This document shows, piece after piece, positions 16,900 to 24,968 of a DNA stretch of 52,406 bases. Every line of letters starts with the position of its first letter. Position 1 is the first letter of the stretch. This stretch comes from Spirochaetaceae bacterium (GTDB lineage: Bacteria > Spirochaetota > Spirochaetia > Treponematales > Breznakiellaceae), in assembly GCA_031278215.1 (NCBI GenBank), contig JAITKV010000055.1, positions 1-52,406 on the forward strand. The letters run 5' to 3'. The translations under genes and the position numbers were made by a program. A model generated the notes under the pieces. The model made no database searches, was not told the DNA's origin, and saw only the letters and a list, made by a program, of their open reading frames with translations.

Positions 16900-17597
16900 G
16901 GCGCGGCGGGGGCGGCGTCCTGGAACCGGGGCCCGATTGGGAAAGCATTGTGGGGGCCCTTAAAAAATGGCGGAAGGATCTGCGGGGAAAAAAGCCCGCC
17001 GCCCCTTCGGTAAGCACCGTGGCGGAACGGTATAAAAAGGATCCCTGGGCGGTGCTGGTTTCTACGATACTAAGCCTTAGAACCAAGGACGAGGTAACCC
17101 TGCAAAGTTCCCGGGCGCTGCTGGAAAAGGCCCCAAATCCGGCGGCCATGCTGGCCCTGGACGAACGCGCCATCGCCGCCCTGGCTTACCCTGTAGGATT
17201 CTACCGGACCAAAGCGGCAAACCTAAAAAAAATCGCCGCCCTGGTGCTGGAAAAATACCGGGGCCGGGTGCCTTCGGATCTGGACACCCTGCTGGAACTG
17301 CCCGGGGTGGGCAGAAAAACCGCAAACCTGGTGATCACCGAAGCGTACAACAAGGACGGTATCTGCGTAGATATTCATGTTCACCGGATTTCCAACAGAA
17401 CCGGCTGGCTTAATTCCCGAAATCCCGAAGAAACAGAAATGATCCTGCGAAGGATCCTGCCCCGGAAATACTGGAAGGGCATTAATTCCCTCCTGGTACT
17501 TTACGGGCAAAATTTATGCCGCCCCGTAAGCCCCTTCTGTTCGCGATGTGTAATTACGGAATATTGCAAGCGAATTTCGGTTGATACATCACGATAA
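16878..17597 (+). CDS. nth: Endonuclease III (DNA glycosylase/AP lyase)
   Basis: A 239-residue base-excision-repair enzyme. The helix-hairpin-helix [12 protein letters not shown] holds the catalytic Lys, and [11 protein letters not shown] holds the catalytic Asp. The C-terminal [4Fe-4S] motif is complete: C-x6-C-x2-C-x5-C in [17 protein letters not shown]. It removes oxidised pyrimidines. The first ~20 residues (Gly/Arg-rich) look non-homologous, so translation may begin at a later GTG; the ATG at 16878 overlaps ispF. Downstream comes repeat copy 2 and a lipoprotein gene. Confidence 0.92.
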   Translation: MPAGKDLRRGGGGVLEPGPDWESIVGALKKWRKDLRGKKPAAPSVSTVAERYKKDPWAVLVSTILSLRTKDEVTLQSSRALLEKAPNPAAMLALDERAIAALAYPVGFYRTKAANLKKIAALVLEKYRGRVPSDLDTLLELPGVGRKTANLVITEAYNKDGICVDIHVHRISNRTGWLNSRNPEETEMILRRILPRKYWKGINSLLVLYGQNLCRPVSPFCSRCVITEYCKRISVDTSR

Positions 17598-17627
17598 TTC
17601 TGATACCATGGCGTATATTTTATTTTA

Positions 17628-17718
17628 TACACAATAGATTTTGGTTTGCTGGGCAAGGACTTTGCCTACAAACAATTACAATCGGAATTCCCTGACAATT
17701 TGAAATTGTTAGAGAATA
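17628..17718 (+). repeat. Two-hairpin intergenic repeat, copy 2 (short tip)
   Basis: Same head (CAATAGATTTTGGTTTG) and linker (CAATTACAATCGGA) as copy 1, but the tip of hairpin 1 is deleted, leaving GGCAA-GGACT-TTGCC (17652-17666). Hairpin 2 (17690-17714) has two mismatches. It ends 5 nt before the Shine-Dalgarno AAGGAGA of the following lipoprotein gene, so it may be its 5' leader. Confidence 0.8.
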
Positions 17719-17736
17719 TATTAAGGAGAACAATCA

Positions 17737-18426
17737 ATGAAACGGATTCTTTTGGCTGTGTGTATCTGCATTTCTATGCTTACGGGATGTAATAAAATCA
17801 TGGAGGAGCTTGGTCTGGGAACCGGTTCGGCGGACGAAGGATATAACAGGGAGGAAAATGCCGTTAAGCTTAATAAAGAAACCGCCTATTACAACGGCTT
17901 CCTGGGCATATCCTATTCGATTCCGGGGAACTGGTGGCTTTACGGAGTAAACGAGGACAATACCAGCGAATCTTCGGGGGACATTACTTCCGATACATCC
18001 ATGGCCTTGAATTACTTCCAATTTGGATCCTACGATATTCAATATGTGGAACTGCTCTCTTTTGGCAACGTAAAACAATCTACCAATGACAATCATTTAG
18101 GGTTTGAGGTCTCCGCCGAATACGTTGACGGAGTCGATTCCACCGCCGCATTTATGCAGTACTTTGAAGAGTACATGCTGGAACCCGCGGAGGGAACGGA
18201 GTATGCACTTACCGGTTCCGATCGGATATCGATAAACGGCAAATTCTTTGAACTGCGGGATTATCTTGCAGACCGGGAAGGAGACGATGATTATAAAATA
18301 ATCACCCTGACATGCCCGGTAAAAGAAGGGTATTTCCTTAATATCTACGTTGACTATTGGCCAAACAACACCAAGGCGCAACCGGCAATTTTAGACAGCG
18401 TCAGCCGGAACCTAAAGTTCTATTGA
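17737..18426 (+). CDS. Hypothetical lipoprotein
   Basis: A 229-residue exported protein. The signal peptide ends in a good lipobox, MLTGC (Cys18). The mature part begins with an acidic flexible segment, then a globular region with FLGISYSIPGNWWLYG and VELLSFGNV, reminiscent of small beta-rich domains of the PsbP/Mog1 type that bacteria use in lipoproteins; that likeness is by eye only. AAGGAGA (17723-17729) defines the start. The gene is more AT-rich than its neighbours and sits directly behind repeat copy 2. Its stop overlaps the stop of the convergent small membrane-protein gene by 7 bp. Confidence 0.7.
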   Translation: MKRILLAVCICISMLTGCNKIMEELGLGTGSADEGYNREENAVKLNKETAYYNGFLGISYSIPGNWWLYGVNEDNTSESSGDITSDTSMALNYFQFGSYDIQYVELLSFGNVKQSTNDNHLGFEVSAEYVDGVDSTAAFMQYFEEYMLEPAEGTEYALTGSDRISINGKFFELRDYLADREGDDDYKIITLTCPVKEGYFLNIYVDYWPNNTKAQPAILDSVSRNLKFY

Positions 18427-18725
18427 TCCGCCGGGCCCTTCTGCCGTTCCCAGTGGGGCAGGGCTTGGTCCTGCCCCCGATCCTCCGGTTCTTCTTCGTT
18501 CTTTAGGGCCGCCTCTTTTGCCGCCTGCTCCTGTTTTTCATCCCGGGCCAGTTTGCGGTTATACATAAAAAGGCCCAGGGCGGCAATGACAATACCGTCC
18601 ATAAGGTACCTTTCCATTTTCTCGCTGAACCCCAGGCCGGTAAAATGCCGGACCAGGCTGTAGACGATGATCAGCACCCCCAAAGAGGCGGTTATAAATA
18701 AAAGCTGTTTACGGGTTATCTTCAC
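18420..18725 (-). CDS. Small membrane protein with charged C-terminal tail
   Basis: A 101-residue protein starting at GTG (18723-18725) behind AAGGATC. It has two hydrophobic segments (about residues 8-25, LLFITASLGVLIIVYSLV, and 42-56) and a highly charged Glu/Lys/Gln tail. No family is recognised. It overlaps the convergent lipoprotein gene by 7 bp at the 3' end and shares its strand with the giant coiled-coil gene upstream, from which it is separated by 85 bp holding three ATGATCGAT repeats. Confidence 0.55.
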   Translation of the reverse strand: MKITRKQLLFITASLGVLIIVYSLVRHFTGLGFSEKMERYLMDGIVIAALGLFMYNRKLARDEKQEQAAKEAALKNEEEPEDRGQDQALPHWERQKGPADQ

Positions 18726-18744
18726 TTTTGATCCTTTGATCTTT

Positions 18745-18771
18745 ATGATCGATATGATCGATATGATCGAT
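18745..18771. repeat. Triple ATGATCGAT direct repeat followed by T6
   Basis: Three perfect head-to-tail copies of ATGATCGAT (18745-18753, 18754-18762, 18763-18771), each containing the palindrome ATCGAT, followed by TTTTTT on the plus strand. The array lies between the coiled-coil gene and the small membrane-protein gene. It could be a protein-binding array or an imperfect terminator; the sequence does not decide. Confidence 0.7.
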
Positions 18772-18810
18772 TTTTTAACCGGTCCTTATGACCGGCTGCC
18801 TTATCGTACT

Positions 18811-21800
18811 TCAATCTTTTAATCCCAGCTCAATAATCAATTCCACTTCGGATCGGGAAATATTAAGGTTCCGGGCTATTTCTTCCGTTCCCCAGCCCTG
18901 ACGGCGCAGGCGGATCACGTTGTCCCGGACCGCAATAGCCGGGGCGCCCTTGCCGGATCCGGATTTTTTGTTTTCTTCTTTTAGGACCGCCTCCAGAAGT
19001 TTTAGTTCTTCCTGGGCTTCTTTGTTTAATTCTTCAAACCGGGTTTCTGCTCTGGCAAGCCATTCCCGGGCGGTTTGCATTTTTTCGATCCGTTCTTCAA
19101 TTATCGCAAGCCCCGCATCAAGGACCCCCAGTTTTTCCGTGGTAAACCGGGCTTTTTCATGGGCCGCGGCCAGCTCGTCAATGGCGGGCCTAAACGAATC
19201 CAATTCTGTTTCGGCCTTGTCAATATTTTCCCGGCATTTTCTAATAGCCGCTTCGGTTTCTTCCAGTATTTGAAAATTCCGTTCTATGCTGTTGTGGGTC
19301 TCTTCCAGAATTTGATTTTTCTTTTCTATCCGTTGGTATTTATCGTCCGCGACGGTAATGGCGTCTTCAAGTTTTCGCAGGGATACCTGTATGCCCTGGA
19401 GGGTGTCGTCCGCGTTGTACACCTCTTTAAGTTTTTCTTCTACCCTTTGGGAAGTCTGGATAAGCCGGGTAAAATCCCGTTCCATAATGTCCAGGTGATT
19501 TTTTTCCGTCAGGAACCGGGTCATCTTGGTATTAACCTCGTCTTCTAAACGCCGGATCTTGATAAATTCCGTTTCCAGCCGGGCCGCCTCCATCCGGTGT
19601 TCTTCAAGGCCCGCCATATCCCCCTTAAGGCTTTCTATGTTCCGTTCCAGGCTTGTTTTAAGTTCGTCGGTTCTTTCAAAAAGTTTTGACTGGGCGCTGA
19701 ATTCATTAAGCTCCCGGCGTATCTCTTCGGCGTTGGTTGAAAGCCGGGAGATACGGCCTTCGATTTCATCCATACCGTTCTGGATCTGTTCTTCAAAGGT
19801 TCCGGTATTCCGTTTAAGCAGATCAAGCTCCGCCATTATCTTTTCGGCCTGTTTTTCCAGCTGTGCGCCAAGTTCTTCTTTTAGGGAAAGTTCAATGCGG
19901 CGCCGTTCCGCCTCCGCGGCCTCTTCCAGGGAGGAAAGTTTTTCTTCCAGGGTTGAATACCATTCGTTTAAACGGCGGTCCACCTCGGTACTGCGCCGGC
20001 CCAGTCCGGCGGCAAAGTCCTCTTCAAAAACCTGTAGTTTTTCGGAAACATTTTCGTAGGCCTGTTTTTTAAGGGCGGTAATTTCATTTTCCAGGGCGCT
20101 AATTTCGACCCGCAGGGCCTCTGCGGTGGCGGTAAGGGCCGCCCCGGCCCGATCCCGTTCCTGCCGCTGCTCTTCTTCAAAGAGGGTAAAATCTTTAAGA
20201 ACCCGGTCCTGGGCTTCCTTCATAAGCAGCCGCAGTTGTTCGTCAAGTTTTTGGGCGTCATCGGTCATGGATTCAAGATGTTCCCACTGCTGTCTTTGAT
20301 CTTCCCGGTACGCGCTTAGCCGTTGATCCACCTCTTGCAGGATGTTCTCTTCGGCCTCGGCGGTTCTGCGGGCCAAGGTTTCTCCCAGGGCGCTGATTCT
20401 TTCCTCCGTGGCCGTCATGGCGGCTTCCCATTGCTTACGCTGGGAAAATGCCAGGGCGTCCATGGCCTCCAGGTCCCGCTGCCAGGCCAGGCGATATTCC
20501 TTTTGCTTTTCCTCCAGATCCGCATGATCCCGCTGCCAGGCAAGCTGGTAATCCCTTTGCTTCTTCTCAAGCTCCGCATGATCCCGCTGCCAGGCAAGCT
20601 GGTAGTCCTTTTGTTTTTCTTCAAGATCCGCATGATCCCGCTGCCATTCTTCTTTGTATGACTTTACCAGACCTTGAATTTCCTCTACCCGAAGTTTGGC
20701 GTTTTTGTGGTATTCCCGGAATTTTTCTTCCACCGTCTCTTGAAAACGGCGGACCCGCATCATGGCTTCTTCCCGTAACTTTGCCAGGGCGTCCTCTTCC
20801 AGTTTATCCGAACGGCCCGCGGCCCGTTCCAGGGCTTCTTCAAAGGTTCTGTGGATCACCTCCACATTCTGCGCCAGCCGGACCTTCCATTCCCCGTCCG
20901 CCGCGTCCATCGCGAGCCGGTACTCTTCCACCCGCCGTTCCGCATCCTCCGCCGCTTCCTTAAGGGTTCTGTTAATTGTTTCGGCGTCCCGCGCCAGCCG
21001 GGCCCGCCCTTCCCCCTCCGCCGCGTCCATCGCGGCCCGGTATTCTTCTATCCGCCGTTCCGCATCTTCCGCCGCCTTCGCAAAAATCGTATTAGCCGTT
21101 TCCGCATCCTGGGCCAGCCGGGCCTGCCGTTCCGCATCCTCCGCATCCACCGCGGCCCGGTACTCTTCTATCCGCCGTTCCGCATCCTTTGCCGCTTCCT
21201 TAAGGGTTCTGTTAATTGTTTCGGTGTCCCGCGCCAGCCGGGCTTCCCATTCCCTTTCCGCCGCGTCCACCGTGGCCCGGTACTCTTCCATCCGCCGTTC
21301 CGCATCCTCCGCCGCTTCTTTAAGGGTTCTGTTAATTGTTTCGGCATCCTGGGCCAGCCGGGCCTGCCCTTCCCCCTCCGCCGCGTCCATCGCGGCCCGG
21401 TATTCTTCTATCCGCCGTTCCGCATCTTCCGCCGCCTTCGCAAAAATCGTATTAGCCGCTTCCGCATCCTGGGCCAGCCGGGCCTGCCGTTCCCCGTCTA
21501 TCCTATCCACCGCGGCCCGGTATTCTTCCACCCGCCGTTCCGCATTTTCCACCGCTTCTGCAAAGATTTTATTTATGGTTTCCGCATCCTGCTGCAGTTG
21601 GACCTTCCGTTCCGTGTCTATCCTATCCACCGCGGCCCGGTGCTCTTCCACCCGCCGTTCCACGGCCTCCGCCGCGTCCCTAAGGGTCCTGTTTAGTATC
21701 TCCGCATCCTGCTGCAACCGGACAGTCCGTTCTTCGTCCGCCGCGTCCATCGCGGCCCGGTGTTCTTCTACCCGCCGTTCCACGGCCTCCGCGGTTTCCT

Positions 21801-22374
21801 TAAGGTCTTCCACCTCTTCCCGAACCCGGACAACAAGGGCTTCCGCGGTCCTTTCCAGGGAAGCGGTATTTTCCCGTTCAAACTGCAGTTCCAGGTTCCC
21901 TATGTTTTTTTCCAGATTTCCCGCCTGGTTTGTCAGTTCCCCTATTTTTTTTGCCGTCTGTTCCACAAACGCCGACTCTTCCCGCAGGCGGTTCATGTTT
22001 TCTTCTATCCGGGCGGTCATCCGGATCAGATCTTCCATGGACGCGTCGTACGCGCCGATCCGTTCCCCTATCCGGGCAACCTCCCCTGTCCGGGCAAGTA
22101 CCGTTTCTGTTTTTTCGTCCATTTCGGCATTGGTTTGGATAAGACGGTTAAGCAGTTCCTTGGCGGAACTTTTTTGCACCTCCAGTTCCACCCCGTAATC
22201 TTTAACCGCCTGGGCCTTTTCTTCTGCAAACCCCGCAATTTCTTCTTTAAGCCGTTTACCGTATTCCCGGGCAAGATCAACCGACCGGTTTCCCCGGTCC
22301 ATGTACCGCACCATAAATATGACCACGAGGCAAATTCCCAAAACTACAATATTTCCAATGATAAACACAGTCAT
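18811..22374 (-). CDS. Giant membrane-tethered coiled-coil protein (SpiroCoCo-like)
   Basis: An 1187-residue protein. An N-terminal membrane segment (IIGNIVVLGICLVVIFMV) is followed by more than 1,000 residues of heptad-like, Glu/Arg/Ala-rich coiled coil. Residues about 180-520 are eight exact 40-residue repeats (EDAERRIEEYRAAMDAA-like), then three 18-residue repeats (AWQRDHADLEEKQKDYQL-like). The last ~40 residues form a compact domain that reads as a helix-turn-helix (IRLRRQGWGTEEIARNLNIS, then SRSEVELIIELG). Spirochaetes are known to encode such coiled-coil proteins (named SpiroCoCo in public annotation); cytoskeletal or chromosome-tethering roles are conceivable. Its start overlaps the HAD gene stop by ATGA. 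The length is fixed by an unbroken frame through the repeats. Confidence 0.85.
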   Translation of the reverse strand: MTVFIIGNIVVLGICLVVIFMVRYMDRGNRSVDLAREYGKRLKEEIAGFAEEKAQAVKDYGVELEVQKSSAKELLNRLIQTNAEMDEKTETVLARTGEVARIGERIGAYDASMEDLIRMTARIEENMNRLREESAFVEQTAKKIGELTNQAGNLEKNIGNLELQFERENTASLERTAEALVVRVREEVEDLKETAEAVERRVEEHRAAMDAADEERTVRLQQDAEILNRTLRDAAEAVERRVEEHRAAVDRIDTERKVQLQQDAETINKIFAEAVENAERRVEEYRAAVDRIDGERQARLAQDAEAANTIFAKAAEDAERRIEEYRAAMDAAEGEGQARLAQDAETINRTLKEAAEDAERRMEEYRATVDAAEREWEARLARDTETINRTLKEAAKDAERRIEEYRAAVDAEDAERQARLAQDAETANTIFAKAAEDAERRIEEYRAAMDAAEGEGRARLARDAETINRTLKEAAEDAERRVEEYRLAMDAADGEWKVRLAQNVEVIHRTFEEALERAAGRSDKLEEDALAKLREEAMMRVRRFQETVEEKFREYHKNAKLRVEEIQGLVKSYKEEWQRDHADLEEKQKDYQLAWQRDHAELEKKQRDYQLAWQRDHADLEEKQKEYRLAWQRDLEAMDALAFSQRKQWEAAMTATEERISALGETLARRTAEAEENILQEVDQRLSAYREDQRQQWEHLESMTDDAQKLDEQLRLLMKEAQDRVLKDFTLFEEEQRQERDRAGAALTATAEALRVEISALENEITALKKQAYENVSEKLQVFEEDFAAGLGRRSTEVDRRLNEWYSTLEEKLSSLEEAAEAERRRIELSLKEELGAQLEKQAEKIMAELDLLKRNTGTFEEQIQNGMDEIEGRISRLSTNAEEIRRELNEFSAQSKLFERTDELKTSLERNIESLKGDMAGLEEHRMEAARLETEFIKIRRLEDEVNTKMTRFLTEKNHLDIMERDFTRLIQTSQRVEEKLKEVYNADDTLQGIQVSLRKLEDAITVADDKYQRIEKKNQILEETHNSIERNFQILEETEAAIRKCRENIDKAETELDSFRPAIDELAAAHEKARFTTEKLGVLDAGLAIIEERIEKMQTAREWLARAETRFEELNKEAQEELKLLEAVLKEENKKSGSGKGAPAIAVRDNVIRLRRQGWGTEEIARNLNISRSEVELIIELGLKD
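20469..20630. repeat. 54-bp tandem repeat inside the coiled-coil gene, three copies
   Basis: Units at 20469-20522, 20523-20576 and 20577-20630, plus a partial fourth, each encode 18 residues (AWQRDHADLEEKQKDYQL-like) on the minus strand. Copies 2 and 3 differ at only a few bases. Confidence 0.9.
20821..21830. repeat. 120-bp tandem repeat inside the coiled-coil gene, eight copies
   Basis: Eight consecutive units of exactly 120 bp (starting 20821, 20941, 21061 and so on to 21661) and a partial ninth, each 40 codons on the minus strand. Units beginning 20941 and 21061 are near-identical to those beginning 21301 and 21421, showing a later duplication with a 360-bp offset. Confidence 0.92.
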
Positions 22375-23099
22375 TTTGCCCAGCCTAACACATATTTTTG
22401 TAATTGGCGATAGTCTTTAAAAACAAAGTCCGCCCCGCCGGAACCAAAACACCGGCCGGTGCTAAGGGGGCTCCGCCGGATTAGCGCGGTGCGCATTCCC
22501 GCGGCCTGGGCCCCCGCAATGTCGTATCGGGGGCTGTTTCCTACGTAAAGAATTTCCCCGGGGTCCAGGGAAAGGGCGCGGGCCAAGGCGGCAAAGGGAA
22601 CGCCGTCGGGCTTAAGCCGCCCCGTTTCTTCCGTAGAAAGGATCGCGTCAAAAAGACCCTGGAGCCCCAGAAAGGAGATCTTACGGGCCGGAGGAAAATC
22701 GGACAGAAGCCCCAGTTTAAGCCCCCCCCGGCGGAACGCGGCCAGGGTTTCCCGAACCCAGGGAAAGGGCCGTATCCGGGCAAACAGGGATTCCCAGTCC
22801 TGGTAAATAAGGCGTTCGGATTTTTCCCGGATAAAACCGGATTCTTTTCTAAGGATCAACGCCATAAGAGAAGCCTGTTCCTGATAAAAAGAATCCAGGG
22901 AACCGGCGGTTCCCCGCCGGTGCAGCCGGCGGCGTACCAGGGCAAAGGCCCTAAAAAAACAGGGATGGGCAAGAAGCAGGGGAAATAAACGGCAGTAAAA
23001 ACGGTAATTTGGATAGAGGGTTCCATCCAGGTCAAAGGCTACGCCCCGTATTCCCGGGACAGACGGTCCACCCTTCCCTCCCCTCCCAAGGATACCCAT
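22371..23099 (-). CDS. HAD-superfamily hydrolase
   Basis: A 242-residue phosphatase-like protein. Motif I is VAFDLDGTLYP (residues ~20-30), motif II is LLSDFP (Ser position), motif III Lys lies in GRLKPDG, and motif IV is YVGNSPRYDIAGAQAAG. A helical cap lies between motifs I and II, placing it in HAD subfamily I. Substrates of such proteins cannot be read from sequence. It is coupled (ATGA overlap) to the giant coiled-coil gene, which suggests coexpression from the promoter just upstream. No Shine-Dalgarno is present. Confidence 0.82.
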   Translation of the reverse strand: MGILGRGGKGGPSVPGIRGVAFDLDGTLYPNYRFYCRLFPLLLAHPCFFRAFALVRRRLHRRGTAGSLDSFYQEQASLMALILRKESGFIREKSERLIYQDWESLFARIRPFPWVRETLAAFRRGGLKLGLLSDFPPARKISFLGLQGLFDAILSTEETGRLKPDGVPFAALARALSLDPGEILYVGNSPRYDIAGAQAAGMRTALIRRSPLSTGRCFGSGGADFVFKDYRQLQKYVLGWAK

Positions 23100-23105
23100 G
23101 ATGTA

Positions 23106-23114
23106 ATTATACCA
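23106..23114 (-). promoter_or_regulatory. Extended -10 promoter of the HAD/coiled-coil operon
   Basis: Minus strand TGG-TATAAT, a perfect -10 with a TGn extension, then 6 nt to the ATG at 23099. The transcript would start at about the start codon. Confidence 0.6.
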
Positions 23115-23149
23115 TATACAAGACGCCCGTGCACAGCCCCGGATCTATT

Positions 23150-24463
23150 CTAGGGATCAAAGATCCCCTCGACGGGGATTCGTACCAGGTTTACCATGCC
23201 CCGGGGATGCCGGCCGATAAAGCCCGCAAGATTTGTTTCCTCGGCGCTTTCAAAGACCGCCACTTGAAAAACCCCGTATTCGCTAAAATACGGAACCAGC
23301 ACCGCCACATGGTAGTACTGCCGCAGGGGAAGGGCCGAGGCCCTCTCCCGGCTGACCGCGGCAAGATAAAGATACCCCGGCTCGTTTACAGCCAGGGTAT
23401 ACAGCAGGGGCTGCAGACCCTCTATACTAAACCCCGCATTCAGCAAAAATGCGGGGTAATTTCTTACAGCGGCCCGTTCTCCCCGGCGATCAACCAGGGC
23501 GGCAAAGGTTCCCTGCCGGACCTCGACATTTTCCAGCGTTGCAAAGGAAGGGGAACGAAGCGCCCGGGCCGCCTCCAGGGCCAGATTTCTGGTCCAGTCC
23601 AGGCCAAAAAGGGCGTCCTGGTCTTCATAGTTAGCCGCCAGAGAAGAGGTCCGGGGGCTTGCCGGAACCTTAAGGGCGCCAATGTCAAGGCGCCTTCCCG
23701 TAACGGGCCGGAGCACGCCGTCCACGATCCACTTGGCAAAGCCCGAACAGTTAAGCCCCGGCGTTCCGGTCTGCCCCTCCAGGGTTTCGATAAATACGTA
23801 GCGGTTATTTTCGTCCAGTACGCCGTCGTCCCGGAACGTAAGGGACGGCAGGGCCGAACGGACCTTGCCGACAAAGGCGCGTACATCCCGGTACATTTGC
23901 GGATCCGGGTCAAAGTAGCGCCGGGGAAAGCGGCCGCCGGCGGCGGCCAGGACTTCTTCCACGGGCAAAGAAAGGAGCCGGTTAAAGGGAAGGCCCAGGG
24001 GAAGCCCCCGGACTATATAGGCCCCCTGGACAACCACGTCCAGTTGGGTTTTGTCGTTTCCCAGGGGGCGAAACTGTACATAGGCCATGGGATCGCTTCG
24101 TAAAAAGATCCGTATCCGTTCCGGCGCGCCGGTATTCAGGTTCCGGAAATATATCCAGGAACCCTGGGCCCAGCCGGTGTAAACTCCGTTTCGCTCCCGG
24201 GCAAGGATGACCAATACTTCGTTGTCCCTCCGTTCCGCCCTAACCTGAACGGATATGCCCCCGGGCAGGGTGTGGATAAAGGATCTGTTCCTAAGGACCT
24301 CCGAAAGATTTTTGGTAAGCCACGAGTCCCGAATCGAAACCCTAAGGGCGGAATCGTCTTCTATGGAAGCCACCGCCACGTCCGCAGAAAAAAGCGGGAA
24401 AGAAAAAGTTAAAAGGCATATATGTAAAACAATAAATTTTATGATAGTATTGTACAGGGCCAT
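23150..24463 (-). CDS. Exported protein with NlpC/P60-like cysteine motif
   Basis: A 437-residue protein with a Sec signal peptide (hydrophobic IVLHICLLTFSFPLF, cleavage near FSADVA). The N-terminal ~200 residues are beta-rich and unrecognised. Near residue 235 comes GLNCSGFAKWIVDG, which matches the catalytic-Cys motif of NlpC/P60 and related papain-fold peptidases (NCSGFV type), and a candidate catalytic His lies in QYYHVAVLVPYF about 150 residues later. It may cleave peptidoglycan peptides, or be an amidase/transglutaminase-like relative. The long Cys-His spacing is greater than in typical NlpC/P60 enzymes, so the function is tentative. The promoter abuts the ATG. Confidence 0.65.
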   Translation of the reverse strand: MALYNTIIKFIVLHICLLTFSFPLFSADVAVASIEDDSALRVSIRDSWLTKNLSEVLRNRSFIHTLPGGISVQVRAERRDNEVLVILARERNGVYTGWAQGSWIYFRNLNTGAPERIRIFLRSDPMAYVQFRPLGNDKTQLDVVVQGAYIVRGLPLGLPFNRLLSLPVEEVLAAAGGRFPRRYFDPDPQMYRDVRAFVGKVRSALPSLTFRDDGVLDENNRYVFIETLEGQTGTPGLNCSGFAKWIVDGVLRPVTGRRLDIGALKVPASPRTSSLAANYEDQDALFGLDWTRNLALEAARALRSPSFATLENVEVRQGTFAALVDRRGERAAVRNYPAFLLNAGFSIEGLQPLLYTLAVNEPGYLYLAAVSRERASALPLRQYYHVAVLVPYFSEYGVFQVAVFESAEETNLAGFIGRHPRGMVNLVRIPVEGIFDP

Positions 24464-24471
24464 TAGACTCT

Positions 24472-24500
24472 ATTATCGGCTCAAAAGGCCCGAAAGACAA
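24472..24500 (-). promoter_or_regulatory. Promoter of the cysteine-peptidase-like gene
   Basis: Minus strand: TTGTCT (24500-24495), 17 nt, GATAAT (24477-24472), 8 nt, ATG at 24463. No Shine-Dalgarno; transcription would start at or just before the ATG. Confidence 0.5.
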
Positions 24501-24611
24501 GTGAACAGGAAGGAGTATACACCATCGGTAGTTCCGGACGTTCATAGAATGCCTTCGCGGCGGGATTAACGGTTTACTAATCCTGATCCCAAGGGTTGAA
24601 AGGAACTTTAG

Positions 24612-24955
24612 CTGGAAACCATTCTTTGCTACGGAGATTCCAATACCTGGGGCTGCAGCCCCCGGGGGGAACGCTGCGGCCCTGCAATCCGCCGGCCCGC
24701 GGCAACGGCCTTTTTGCTTAACGGGCAGGATCCGGCGGAGGGGAAAATACCCCCCGGCATGTGCGGGGGGACCGGAACGGGCTTCGCCAGCTTATTCCCA
24801 TACTCCACAGCCACCAGCCCCTGGACCTGGTGATTTTTACGCTGGGAACCAATGATCTAAAACGGCGGTTTAATCCCAGCCCCTATGACGTTTCCCGCGG
24901 GGCCCAACTGGCAGCCCGGGCCATGGCCGGGCAGGTTAGGGAACCGCTGGAACCC
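24612..24955 (+). pseudogene. Degenerate SGNH/GDSL hydrolase
   Basis: Two frames carry pieces of one SGNH hydrolase. From 24612 the sequence reads LETILCYGDSNTWGCSPRG, which is block I (GDSN) of the family; after a scrambled centre the frame at 24761 reads RNGLRQLIPILHSHQPL, then DLVIFTLGTNDLKRRFN, the block III GTND motif, and continues to about 24955. The C-terminal DxxH block is missing. The start codon position holds CTG with AAGGA 8 nt upstream and a TAG directly before it, as if ATG had decayed. A deletion plus frameshift in the middle and a lost 3' end make this a dead gene. It fills most of the 505-bp gap 24464-24968; the rest of that gap holds a promoter and nothing else I recognise. 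Confidence 0.75.
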
Positions 24956-24968
24956 CCTCGGGCTTCCC

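Noticed and set aside
20469-21830. CRISPR-like periodic repeats
   Set aside because: Period of 120 or 54 bp without unique spacers, in frame within a coding sequence.
20762-22198. Long open frame (Ser/Arg/Ala-rich) antisense to the coiled-coil gene
   Set aside because: It mirrors the 120-bp repeats of the real gene, has low-complexity composition, no start site and no recognisable domain.
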